Positions 1 to 6,625 are shown, numbered from the stretch's first letter. The stretch: DNA of 6,977 nt from Bacteroidaceae bacterium (GCA_017466065.1 JAFTUV010000045.1:1-6977); one strand, 5' to 3'. Numbers and translations are program-made. The notes: generated from the letters alone by a model not told the origin.

Positions 1-361
1 CGGGACAGTTGTAAATAACTCCTCCTCCGTGTTTGTACTCCCTCCCGGCTACTGCCGTACTCCTCCTCCGTGAGAGGAGGGGGACCGCTCCGCGGTGGAG
101 GAGTTGCGTTTCTGCTTCACCTTGTCATTTCGACCGCAGGGAGAAATCTCTTGCAACAATGGTTATAGATTTCTCACATACGTTCGAAATGACACAACCC
201 TTTCTTTTGTGCAGACACATCGGTGCCCCTACGTTGCGGGTGCTTTCGCTCCCCTCACCCCTCCGCTTTGTGGCCTTCACTGCGTTTCGGCACTCCTTTG
301 CTTTTGGCAAACGGCGCTACGCTTCCGCGCCGCCCCCTTAAAATCAAGTGGGGCAGTTTAT
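1..361. repeat. Left flanking mosaic of intergenic repeat modules, no gene seen
   Basis: This stretch is built of short modules that recur near the right end of the window. Module 1 is 17-45, identical to 6723-6751. Module 2 is 81-176, matching 6882-6977 with 4 mismatches in 96 and no gap; 110-176 is identical. Module 3 is 204-224, identical to 6666-6686. Module 4 is 272-298, identical to 6779-6805, followed by GCAAACGGCGCT at 307-318 and again at 6830-6841. Module 5 is 333-361, matching 6690-6718 with 3 mismatches. A small hairpin lies at 62-80 (CCTCCTC/GAGGAGG arms, 5-base loop). Open frames here (33-341, 95-514, 223-459) run through the repeats and resemble no protein I know, so I read the region as non-coding. 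That the modules are a dispersed family elsewhere in the genome is inference. Confidence 0.85.
123..194. repeat. Two-tier palindromic (REP-like) repeat, left copy
   Basis: The outer arms TGTCATTTCGA (123-133) and TCGAAATGACA (184-194) are perfectly complementary over 11 bp. The inner arms GAGAAATCT (141-149) and AGATTTCTC (167-175) are perfectly complementary over 9 bp. They are separated by a 7/8-base internal loop and close on a 17-base loop, so the single strand can fold into a long interrupted hairpin. The same sequence begins again at 6924 in the right flank. Repeats with this TCATTTCGACCGCAGGGAG core are, to my recollection, frequent between genes in Bacteroidetes. The biological role is unknown; a RAYT-type transposase-dependent REP element or a transcript-end structure are possibilities. 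No transposase gene is in the window. Confidence 0.8.
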
Positions 362-552
362 GTTTATTTTTTTTCCTTCTGCTCTTTTGCCATTCTCTTG
401 TGCCTACACATTGCGCTGCACACCACCTTTTTAGTGAGCCGAAAAACCTTAAATTTTAATACACAGCTAATTTATTGTGTTAAAATGTTTAGAATTACAG
501 AAAAAAATCTTTAAATTTGTACCGGATAATGTACTAACGTAACTCAATTTAT
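362..552. other. AT-rich leader upstream of nqrA
   Basis: This is an AT-rich stretch between the repeat mosaic and the nqrA start codon. It shows no coding signal, no tRNA-like fold and no riboswitch that I recognise. It holds the putative promoter at 488-519. A weak imperfect inverted repeat (ACACA at 461-465, TGTGT at 476-480) lies just upstream of the promoter. It could be an operator, but five-base arms in AT-rich DNA are not convincing. Confidence 0.5.
488..519 (+). promoter_or_regulatory. Putative Bacteroidetes-type sigma-ABfr promoter for the nqr operon
   Basis: TAAATTTG at 512-519 fits the Bacteroidetes -7 consensus TAnnTTTG exactly. TTTAG at 488-492, a one-base deviation from the -33 TTTG element, lies 20 bases upstream, which is the usual spacing. 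Transcription would begin around 525, giving a leader of roughly 25-30 bases before the nqrA ATG at 553. There is no comparable match directly before the other five genes, which fits a single operon promoter. The consensus is established for Bacteroides; its use here is inferred from sequence alone. Confidence 0.55.
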
Positions 553-1902
553 ATGCACAGAGTCGTAAAAATTACTAAGGGATTGGATATCAATCTAAAA
601 GGAGCTCCTGTTGCCGAGTATGTATCGGTAGCCGAAGCAAAGCAGTATGCTTTGATGCCTGCCGACTTTACCCGCGTAACTCCCAAAGTGGTAGTAAAGC
701 CCGAGGATAAAGTAAAAGCCGGCGAGCCCCTCTTTATTGACAAGAATTGTCCCGAATTGCAATTCGTTTCGCCCGTGAGCGGAACAGTTGTAGCGGTTAA
801 CCGCGGAGAAAGAAGACGCGTATTAAGCGTAGTAGTAGAGTCAGACGGTAAGTTTGAGTCAGTGGAGTACAAGGCAAAAGATGTACTTTCTCTCTCATCG
901 GAGGAAGTAAAAGCCGACCTTGCAAAGGCCGGTCTCTTCGCCTTTATGCGCCAAAGACCCTACGATGTTATCGCCACTCCCAGTGATTCACCCCGAGCCA
1001 TTTTCGTGTCGGCATTCGACTCAAAGCCCCTCGCAGTGGACTTTGAAGTAGCCCTGAAAGGAAATGAGGACGATTTCCAGACAGGTCTCGACGCCCTCTC
1101 TCGCATAGCACCCGTATATCTGGGCGTGAGCGCAAGCCAGAAGGCAGCCGCATTGAGCGTGGCAAAGAATGTCACCACCACCGTGTTCAAGGGTCCTCAC
1201 CCCGCAGGCAATGTAGGCGTGCAGATTAACCACGTAGCCCCCATCAACAAAGGCGAGATTGTGTGGACCATCGGAGCCGAAGAAGTAATCTTCATCGGTC
1301 GCTTCTTCAACAAAGGCAAAATCGATTTCACCCGCACCATCGCCGTAGCAGGCAGCGAGGTAACAAACCCCGCATACAGTAAGGTGGTTCTTGGCGCACA
1401 GATAAGCACCCTTATCGCCGGCCGCACAAAGAACGAAAATCCCCTTCGCATAATCGACGGCAACGTGCTCACCGGCAAGAAAACCACAGCCGACAGCTTC
1501 CTTGGAGCCTTCTCCACCGAAGTAACCATCATCCCCGAGATAATGGGCGGCGACGAAATGTTCGGTTGGATAGCCCCCCGTTTCTCTATGTTCAGCACCA
1601 GCCGCAGCTATTTCAGCTGGCTTATGCCCAAGCGTGCCTACACCATCGATGCCCGCATCAAAGGTGGCGAACGCCATATGATTATGTCCAACGAGTACAA
1701 CAAAGTGTTCCCTATGGATATCTACCCCGAGTACCTCATCAAAGCCATCATCACCGGTAACATCGACAAGATGGAAGAGCTCGGAATCTACGAGGTAGCA
1801 CCCGAAGACTTCGCCTTGTGCGAGTTCGTCGATTCATCGAAACTCGAACTGCAACGCATCGTGCGCGAAGGCCTCGACAAGCTCCGTGCCGAAATGTGTT
1901 AA
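553..1902 (+). CDS. nqrA: Na+-translocating NADH:quinone oxidoreductase subunit A (NqrA)
   Basis: NqrA is the large peripheral cytoplasmic subunit of Na+-NQR, which docks on NqrB and contributes to the quinone-reaction region. The 449-residue protein is close to the roughly 446 residues of Vibrio NqrA. Visible marks: the N-terminal KITKGLDINLKG (6-17), typical of the family; a barrel-sandwich (biotinyl/lipoyl-like) region around 43-97 with PEDKVKAGEPLF and SPVSGTV; the strongly conserved block GPHPAGNVGVQINHVAPI (214-231) followed by VWTIGAEEV; and the C-terminal block ERHMIMSNEYNKVFPMDIYP (373-392) ahead of EDFALCEF. It lacks the ferredoxin-type CxxCxxC motifs of the related RnfC, which supports Nqr over Rnf. 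ATG 553 is chosen because the family N-terminus starts directly after it. It has no Shine-Dalgarno sequence, only A/T-rich bases. It is the first gene of the operon, 59 bases before nqrB. Confidence 0.97.
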   Translation: MHRVVKITKGLDINLKGAPVAEYVSVAEAKQYALMPADFTRVTPKVVVKPEDKVKAGEPLFIDKNCPELQFVSPVSGTVVAVNRGERRRVLSVVVESDGKFESVEYKAKDVLSLSSEEVKADLAKAGLFAFMRQRPYDVIATPSDSPRAIFVSAFDSKPLAVDFEVALKGNEDDFQTGLDALSRIAPVYLGVSASQKAAALSVAKNVTTTVFKGPHPAGNVGVQINHVAPINKGEIVWTIGAEEVIFIGRFFNKGKIDFTRTIAVAGSEVTNPAYSKVVLGAQISTLIAGRTKNENPLRIIDGNVLTGKKTTADSFLGAFSTEVTIIPEIMGGDEMFGWIAPRFSMFSTSRSYFSWLMPKRAYTIDARIKGGERHMIMSNEYNKVFPMDIYPEYLIKAIITGNIDKMEELGIYEVAPEDFALCEFVDSSKLELQRIVREGLDKLRAEMC

Positions 1903-1961
1903 TAATCGACAAGCACAATAAGTGATTGCTAACCAGAACAGCAAAATAAAAAATACATCGT

Positions 1962-3155
1962 ATGAAATTTTTGAGAAATTATCTTGATAAAATTAAACCC
2001 AACTTCGAAGAGGGCGGCAAATTGCACGCACTCCGCTCGGTGTTCGACGGAATGGAGACATTCCTGTTCGTTCCCAACGACACCTCGAAGAGTGGTGTTA
2101 ACATTCACGATGCGATAGACAGCAAACGCATAATGTCGCTTGTGGTTATCGCACTAGTTCCGGCCCTACTGTTCGGAATGTACAACCTCGGTTATCAGAA
2201 CGCTCTTGCAGCCGGAATGCTTGCCGAGACAACCTGCTGGGAGATGCTCCTCTTCGGTCTTATGGTAACCCTGCCCAAAATTGTGGTAACCTACCTTGTA
2301 GGTCTTGGAATAGAGTTCATCGTAGCCCAGTGGAAGAACGAAGAGATACACGAAGGCTTCCTCGTGTCGGGAATCCTCATTCCTATGATTGTTCCCGCCG
2401 GCTGTCCCCTGTGGGTACTCGCCGTGGCAACAGCCTTCTCGGTAATCTTCGCCAAGGAAGTATTCGGCGGCACAGGAATGAACATCGTGAACGTAGCCCT
2501 CATAGCCCGCGCGTTCATCTTCTTCGCCTATCCCACAGTAATCTCCGGTGAGTCGGTGTGGGTAGCCACAAACTCCATCCTCGGAATAGGTTACGACCTG
2601 CCCGACGGCTACACCTGCGCCACCGCATTGCAGTTCGTTAAAGAAGGCGGTGCCATCATCGGAGCCACAGGTGCCAATCTTAGCGTCTGCGATATGATAT
2701 GCGGCCTTATGCCCGGCTCCATCGGCGAAACAAGCGTAATCGCCATCGCTCTTGGTGCAGCCCTCCTCTTGTGGACAGGCGTTGCAAGCTGGAAGGTAAT
2801 GGTAAGCGTCTTTGTAGGCGGCATAGCAATGCTTTTCCTCTTCACCGGCCTTATGCCCGAGAATCCCGCATTGCAGCAACCCATCTACACCCACCTGTTG
2901 CTCGGCGGTTTCTGCTTCGGAGCCGTGTTTATGGCAACCGACCCTGTTACAGCAGCCCGCACCGAAACAGGCAAGTTCATCTACGGCTTCGGCATTGGCG
3001 CAATGGCAATCCTCATCCGCGTGTTCAACCCCGGTTATCCCGAAGGTATGATGCTTGCCATCCTGCTTATGAACGTAACAGCCCCCTTCATCGATTACTG
3101 CGTGGTACAGTCCAACATCACTGCTCGCGCTAAACGTCTAACCAAAAAGAACTAA
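1962..3155 (+). CDS. nqrB: Na+-translocating NADH:quinone oxidoreductase subunit B (NqrB)
   Basis: NqrB is the central integral membrane subunit of the NqrB/RnfD family. It carries a covalent FMN, binds riboflavin, takes part in quinone reduction and is thought to form the Na+ path. The protein has 397 residues (Vibrio about 415). After a soluble N-terminus it has about ten hydrophobic segments, roughly 57-75, 95-120, 132-165, 174-192, 255-297, 310-325, 337-353 and 363-380. Family blocks include EIHEGFLVSGILIPMIVPAG (128-147), FAKEVFGGTGMN (163-174), FMATDPVTAA (323-332) and NPGYPEGMMLAILLMN (356-371). The flavin-attachment motif reads D215-G-Y-T-C-A-T221, so T221 is the expected FMN-bearing residue, matching Thr236 of Vibrio. 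The usual Gly before Ala-Thr is Cys219 (TGC at 2616-2618). Flavinylation would need an ApbE transferase encoded elsewhere. Stop is 6 bases before nqrC. Confidence 0.97.
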   Translation: MKFLRNYLDKIKPNFEEGGKLHALRSVFDGMETFLFVPNDTSKSGVNIHDAIDSKRIMSLVVIALVPALLFGMYNLGYQNALAAGMLAETTCWEMLLFGLMVTLPKIVVTYLVGLGIEFIVAQWKNEEIHEGFLVSGILIPMIVPAGCPLWVLAVATAFSVIFAKEVFGGTGMNIVNVALIARAFIFFAYPTVISGESVWVATNSILGIGYDLPDGYTCATALQFVKEGGAIIGATGANLSVCDMICGLMPGSIGETSVIAIALGAALLLWTGVASWKVMVSVFVGGIAMLFLFTGLMPENPALQQPIYTHLLLGGFCFGAVFMATDPVTAARTETGKFIYGFGIGAMAILIRVFNPGYPEGMMLAILLMNVTAPFIDYCVVQSNITARAKRLTKKN

Positions 3156-3161
3156 AAGATT

Positions 3162-3269
3162 ATGGCTAAATATGTATGTAAAGTGTGTGGATATACACAC
3201 GAAGGAACAGAGGCTCCCGCAGTGTGCCCTCTCTGCAAAGCCCCGGCATCAGAGTTCGAGCTGGTAGGC
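3162..3269 (+). other. Rubredoxin/rubrerythrin-type metal-binding domain within nqrC
   Basis: This encodes residues 1-36 of the NqrC fusion. Two CxxC knuckles are separated by 12 residues (C9 to C22), with the features KYVCKVCGYTHEG and EAPAVCPLCKAP. This spacing and the Tyr and Gly after the first knuckle match the short rubredoxin domain of rubrerythrins, which binds one Fe(SCys)4 centre. A zinc ribbon is the main alternative and cannot be excluded by sequence. Codon use and base composition look like the rest of the operon, with no sign of a recent insertion. In most NqrC proteins I know, the chain begins only shortly before the membrane helix. Confidence 0.85.
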
Positions 3270-4040
3270 GGCGAGAGTAATAGCGAGAAACCCGCGAAGA
3301 AAGGGTTTAACACAGCCAGCGACTCCTACGCCATCATCTACGCATCCATCGTAGTGGTGATAGTAGCCTTCCTTTTGGCCGGCGTGTCGTCGCTCCTTCG
3401 CCCCTTGCAGGATGATAACATCCGCCTCGACAAGAAGAAGCAGATACTCTCTTCGCTTAACCTTAAAAACCTCCCCGACGCAGCAGCCACATATTCCGAG
3501 GTTGTTAAGCAAGAAATGATAATCGACGCACAGGGTAACACCGTAGCTGCCGAAGGCGGTTTTGATGTTAAGAACGACGCTGTGAACGACAATAACCTCC
3601 CCCTCTACATCTGCGAGGTAGACGGCGAGACAAAATATGTAATACCTATGACCGGTAACGGTCTTTGGGGCGGAATCTGGGGCTATCTTGCCGTGAACAA
3701 CGACGGTAACACCATCTACGGTGTATACTTCTCTCACGCAAGCGAAACTCCCGGCCTTGGAGCCGAGATTGCAAGCGACAAATTCCAGAGTCGTTTCCCC
3801 GGTAAGAACATAATAAAAGATGGTGCGGTAGGCCTTGCCGTAACAAAGAAAGTTGCCGACGAGGCTTGCGAGGTTAACGCAATCTCGGGTGCCACCATCA
3901 CCTGTAACGGTGTTAACGGAATGCTCGCAAAGACAATGGAGAGCTACAAAGCCTTCCTTTTGGCAGCACAGCCCGCACCGGTAGTTGTTGAACAAGAGCC
4001 TGCTCCCGCCGAGGAGGCACAAGTAACAGAGGAGGAATAA
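3162..4040 (+). CDS. nqrC: NqrC with an N-terminal rubredoxin-like domain (fusion)
   Basis: NqrC carries a covalent FMN that relays electrons between the NqrD/NqrE iron site and NqrB. At 292 residues this protein is longer than Vibrio NqrC (about 257). Residues 1-36 form an added domain with C6-x2-C9 and C22-x2-C25 knuckles (YVCKVCGYTHEG, then VCPLCKAP), like the short rubredoxin domain at the C-terminus of rubrerythrins. A polar linker (about 37-54) leads to one membrane helix (about 57-78), then the FMN-binding domain with GLWGGIWGYLAV (167-178), ETPGLGAEI (195-203) and the attachment site S242-G-A-T245. The helix in NqrC runs from cytoplasm to periplasm, so the cysteine domain should be cytoplasmic and the FMN domain periplasmic. 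The motif position that is usually Asp is Asn239. The C-terminus (269-292) is a Pro/Ala/Glu-rich tail. ATG 3162 lies 6 bases after the nqrB stop, and the next in-frame ATG is far inside, at codon 119, so the fusion is not a start-site error. Confidence 0.95.
   Translation: MAKYVCKVCGYTHEGTEAPAVCPLCKAPASEFELVGGESNSEKPAKKGFNTASDSYAIIYASIVVVIVAFLLAGVSSLLRPLQDDNIRLDKKKQILSSLNLKNLPDAAATYSEVVKQEMIIDAQGNTVAAEGGFDVKNDAVNDNNLPLYICEVDGETKYVIPMTGNGLWGGIWGYLAVNNDGNTIYGVYFSHASETPGLGAEIASDKFQSRFPGKNIIKDGAVGLAVTKKVADEACEVNAISGATITCNGVNGMLAKTMESYKAFLLAAQPAPVVVEQEPAPAEEAQVTEEE
4030..4036 (+). promoter_or_regulatory. Shine-Dalgarno-like AGGAGGA before nqrD
   Basis: AGGAGGA ends 8 bases before the nqrD ATG at 4045, an ideal distance for a ribosome-binding site. 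It is also the end of the nqrC coding sequence, where GAG GAG GAA encodes the Glu tail. Bacteroidetes usually do not depend on such sites, and none of the other five nqr genes has one, so it may be a by-product of the acidic tail. Confidence 0.35.
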
Positions 4041-4044
4041 TACT

Positions 4045-4671
4045 ATGGGACTATTTTCAAAGAAAAATGTTGAGGCACTCCAAACGCCTCTGTTGAAGGA
4101 GAACCCTGTAACCATTCAGGTGCTCGGTATCTGTTCGGCACTTGCCGTTACAAGCAAGCTCGCCCCCGCCATAGTGATGGGCCTTTCGGTAACCATTATT
4201 GTAGCTATGGCCAACGTGATAATTTCACTCATTCGTAACACAATTCCCTTGCGCATCCGCATCATCATCCAGCTGGTGGTGGTTGCCGCGCTTGTGACAC
4301 TCGTGAGCGAGGTGCTCAAAGCCTTTGCCTACGACGTGAGCGTTCAGCTCTCGGTGTACGTGGGACTCATCATCACCAACTGTATCCTTATGGGTCGCTT
4401 GGAGGCCTTTGCAATGCAGAATAAGCCTTGGCCCTCGTTCCTCGACGGTATTGGTAACGGCCTTGGCTATGCAATGATACTTGTTATCGTTGCAATTGTT
4501 CGCGAATTGTTCGGCTCGGGTACTTTGCTCGACTTCCCCGTGATACCCCAATGTGTTTACGATGCGGGATACATTAACAACGGTCTTATGCTTATGGCTC
4601 CTATGGCATTCTTCCTCATTGCCATAATCATCTGGGTGCAGAGAGCAAAAGACAAGAGTTTGCAAGAGTAA
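4045..4671 (+). CDS. nqrD: Na+-translocating NADH:quinone oxidoreductase subunit D (NqrD)
   Basis: NqrD is an integral membrane subunit of the NqrDE/RnfAE family and pairs with NqrE in an inverted-topology core that holds the membrane-embedded iron centre between NqrF and NqrC. The protein has 208 residues and about six hydrophobic segments (roughly 26-46, 47-63, 72-93, 100-120, 137-155, 183-198). The two iron-ligand cysteines are present at C30 (LGICSALAV) and C113 (ITNCILMGRLEAFA), equivalent to Cys29 and Cys112 in Vibrio. Other family marks are KENPVTIQVLGIC (18-30) and FLDGIGNGLGY (132-142). ATG 4045 lies 4 bases after the nqrC stop, so translational coupling is likely. The gene ends in tandem TAA TAA. 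RnfE is the nearest paralogue; the neighbours exclude it. Confidence 0.97.
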   Translation: MGLFSKKNVEALQTPLLKENPVTIQVLGICSALAVTSKLAPAIVMGLSVTIIVAMANVIISLIRNTIPLRIRIIIQLVVVAALVTLVSEVLKAFAYDVSVQLSVYVGLIITNCILMGRLEAFAMQNKPWPSFLDGIGNGLGYAMILVIVAIVRELFGSGTLLDFPVIPQCVYDAGYINNGLMLMAPMAFFLIAIIIWVQRAKDKSLQE

Positions 4672-4695
4672 TAATTTAGATACAGAAGAAAAATT

Positions 4696-5322
4696 ATGGA
4701 ACATTTTATTAGTTTGCTTGTCCGCTCGATATTCGTGGACAATATGGTTTTTGCCTTCTTCTTGGGTATGTGTTCATATTTGGCTGTATCTAAGAGTGTG
4801 AAGACAGCGATAGGTCTTGGATGTGCCGTGGTATTTGTACAGGTTATCACCCTCCCCGTTAACTACCTGTTGCAGACAGCGGTATTGGCCAATGGTGCGA
4901 TAATCGAGGGCGTGGACCTCACATTCCTCGCATTCATCCTCTTCATCGCCGTTATTGCAGGTATTGTGCAGTTGGTGGAAATGATTGTAGAGCGTTTTGC
5001 TCCCGCATTGTACAGCCAGCTTGGTATCTTCCTCCCTCTTATTGCCGTTAACTGCGCCATTATGGGTGGCTCGCTCTTTATGCAGCAACGCATAGGCTTG
5101 GAGGCAACAAACTCACAGGCAATCCTCAACTTCTGGGATGCTGTGGCCTTTGCATTAGGTTCGGGTTTCGGTTGGATGGTAGCCATTGTGCTGTTTGCCG
5201 CTGTTCGTGAGAAAATGGAGTACTGCAATGTTCCCAAGCCCCTCCGCGGCCTTGGAATAGCCTTCATCACCGTAGGTCTTATGGCTATGGCATTTATGTG
5301 CTTCTCTGGTATTAAAATGTAA
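4696..5322 (+). CDS. nqrE: Na+-translocating NADH:quinone oxidoreductase subunit E (NqrE)
   Basis: NqrE is the second membrane subunit of the NqrDE/RnfAE family; it forms the NqrD-NqrE iron site with its cysteines and helps close the electron route across the membrane. The 208-residue sequence follows Vibrio NqrE closely from its first residues ([17 protein letters not shown]). The iron ligands are C26 ([13 protein letters not shown]) and C120 ([13 protein letters not shown]), at the same numbers as in Vibrio. Further conserved blocks are [10 protein letters not shown] (71-80), [19 protein letters not shown] (158-176) and [18 protein letters not shown] (183-200). About six hydrophobic segments are visible. 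It starts 24 bases after nqrD in an A/T-rich gap without a Shine-Dalgarno sequence and ends in TAA TAA, 12 bases before nqrF. Confidence 0.97.
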   Translation: MEHFISLLVRSIFVDNMVFAFFLGMCSYLAVSKSVKTAIGLGCAVVFVQVITLPVNYLLQTAVLANGAIIEGVDLTFLAFILFIAVIAGIVQLVEMIVERFAPALYSQLGIFLPLIAVNCAIMGGSLFMQQRIGLEATNSQAILNFWDAVAFALGSGFGWMVAIVLFAAVREKMEYCNVPKPLRGLGIAFITVGLMAMAFMCFSGIKM

Positions 5323-5334
5323 TAAATAAAAGCT

Positions 5335-6603
5335 ATGGATATACAATTAGTATTAGCAAGTATAGCAGTCTTCCTTGTAATCATCCTCCTGTTGGTGATT
5401 ATCCTGTTGGTAGCGAAGAAATATCTCCTTCCTTCGGGCAATGTAAAGGTTAAGATAAACGGCGAGAGCGAGGTTGAAGTAGCTGCCGGCGGCACCCTTC
5501 TGGGTACAATGGCCGAAAATGGAATATTCCTCCCCTCGGCTTGCGGTGGTAAAGGCTCTTGCGGCCAATGTAAAGTACAGGTTCTTGAAGGCGGTGGCGA
5601 AATTCTTCCCTCCGAGACAGGACACTTCTCGCGCAAGGAGCAGCAGGCTCATTGGCGTTTGGGCTGTCAGGTTAAGGTTAAGAACGACCTCTCGCTCAAA
5701 GTGCCCGAGTCGGTTATGGGCGTAAAAGAGTGGGAGTGCGAGGTAATCTCCAACAAGAACGTTGCAACCTTCATCAAAGAGTTCATCGTGGCACTGCCTC
5801 CCGGCGAGCACATGGACTTTGTCCCCGGTTCTTATGCACAGATTAAAATTCCTGCATACGATATGACATACGACAAGGATATCGACAAGAGCCTCATTGG
5901 CGACGAGTATCTGCCCGCGTGGGAGAAATTCGGCCTTCTCGGCTTGAAGTGCAAGAACACCGAAGAGACCATCCGCGCCTACTCTATGGCCAACTATCCT
6001 GCCGAGGGCGACCGCATTATGCTCACCGTGCGCATTGCGACACCTCCCTTCAAGGCCGACCGCTCGGGCTTTATGGATGTTCCCTGCGGTATTGCATCGT
6101 CCTATATTTTCACCCTTAAACCCGGTGACAAGGTAATAATGAGTGGTCCTTACGGAGACTTCCACCCCATTTTCGACTCAAAGAAGGAGATGATGTGGGT
6201 AGGTGGTGGTGCCGGAATGGCCCCCTTGCGTGCACAGATTATGCATATGACAAAGACCTTGAAGACCACCGACCGCACAATGACCTACTTCTACGGTGCC
6301 CGTGCGCTCAACGAAGTATTCTACCTCGAAGACTTCTTGCAGCTGGAAAAAGAGTTCCCCAACTTCACCTTCCACCTTGCACTCGACCGTCCCGACCCCG
6401 CTGCCGATGCAGCCGGCGTGAAGTACACCCCGGGCTTCGTTCATCAGGTAATCTACGAGACCTACCTCAAAGACCACGAGGCCCCCGAGGATATAGAGTA
6501 CTATATGTGTGGTCCCGGCCCTATGTCAAAGGCAGTTGTAAATATGCTTGTCGACTTGGGTGTAGAGGAGAAATCCATTATGTACGACAACTTCGGAGCA
6601 TAA
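5335..6603 (+). CDS. nqrF: Na+-translocating NADH:quinone oxidoreductase subunit F (NqrF), NADH dehydrogenase subunit
   Basis: NqrF is the NADH-oxidising entry subunit: hydride passes from NADH to FAD and electrons then pass to a 2Fe-2S cluster and on to the NqrD/NqrE iron site. The protein has 422 residues (Vibrio about 408). An N-terminal membrane helix (about 5-27) anchors it. A plant-type ferredoxin domain (about 36-125) holds cluster ligands C70, C76, C79 and C111 (SACGGKGSCGQCK, RLGCQ). The ferredoxin-NADP+ reductase-like part has the FAD motif R214-AYSMAN, ATPP (235-238) and SSYIF (255-259), then the NADH-binding G290-GGAGMAPLR, YGAR (320-323) and C392 in MCGPGPM. The C-terminus is DNFGA with the aromatic residue near the flavin. 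Relative to Vibrio there is a modest length increase, which I place between 172 and 212. It is the last gene of the operon and is followed after 22 bases by the terminator. Confidence 0.97.
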   Translation: MDIQLVLASIAVFLVIILLLVIILLVAKKYLLPSGNVKVKINGESEVEVAAGGTLLGTMAENGIFLPSACGGKGSCGQCKVQVLEGGGEILPSETGHFSRKEQQAHWRLGCQVKVKNDLSLKVPESVMGVKEWECEVISNKNVATFIKEFIVALPPGEHMDFVPGSYAQIKIPAYDMTYDKDIDKSLIGDEYLPAWEKFGLLGLKCKNTEETIRAYSMANYPAEGDRIMLTVRIATPPFKADRSGFMDVPCGIASSYIFTLKPGDKVIMSGPYGDFHPIFDSKKEMMWVGGGAGMAPLRAQIMHMTKTLKTTDRTMTYFYGARALNEVFYLEDFLQLEKEFPNFTFHLALDRPDPAADAAGVKYTPGFVHQVIYETYLKDHEAPEDIEYYMCGPGPMSKAVVNMLVDLGVEEKSIMYDNFGA

Positions 6604-6625
6604 AACTCCAAAGAACCCATTATAC

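Noticed and set aside
1..361. CRISPR array
   Set aside because: The repeats are of varied length, irregularly spaced and not separated by uniform unique spacers.
461..480. Inverted repeat ACACA/TGTGT as an operator upstream of the promoter
   Set aside because: Arms of only five bases in AT-rich DNA are expected by chance; no second copy or known regulator site supports it.
33..514. Overlapping open frames of 102, 139 and 78 residues on the + strand in the left flank
   Set aside because: They run through repeat modules and hairpins, look like no known protein, and share sequence with the right flank. Non-coding repeat DNA explains them better.
1903..1961. Internal promoter or small gene in the nqrA-nqrB gap
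   Set aside because: The 59-base gap is the longest in the operon and AT-rich, but I found no match to TAnnTTTG with a proper upstream element and no open frame of note.
3162..3323. Separate small rubredoxin gene followed by a normal nqrC
   Set aside because: The frame is open from ATG 3162 through to the NqrC stop with no stop codon and no ATG near the membrane helix, so a single fused protein is the simplest reading.
3249..4115. Long minus-strand frame (288 residues) opposite nqrC
   Set aside because: It is the antisense shadow of nqrC and the start of nqrD, whose forward proteins have clear family motifs. Similar shadows lie opposite nqrA, nqrB, nqrE and nqrF.
553..6603. Reading the operon as an Rnf complex (rnfCDGEAB)
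   Set aside because: The first gene lacks the ferredoxin-type cysteine motifs of RnfC, no RnfB is present, and the last gene has the NADH/FAD reductase and 2Fe-2S domains specific to NqrF.
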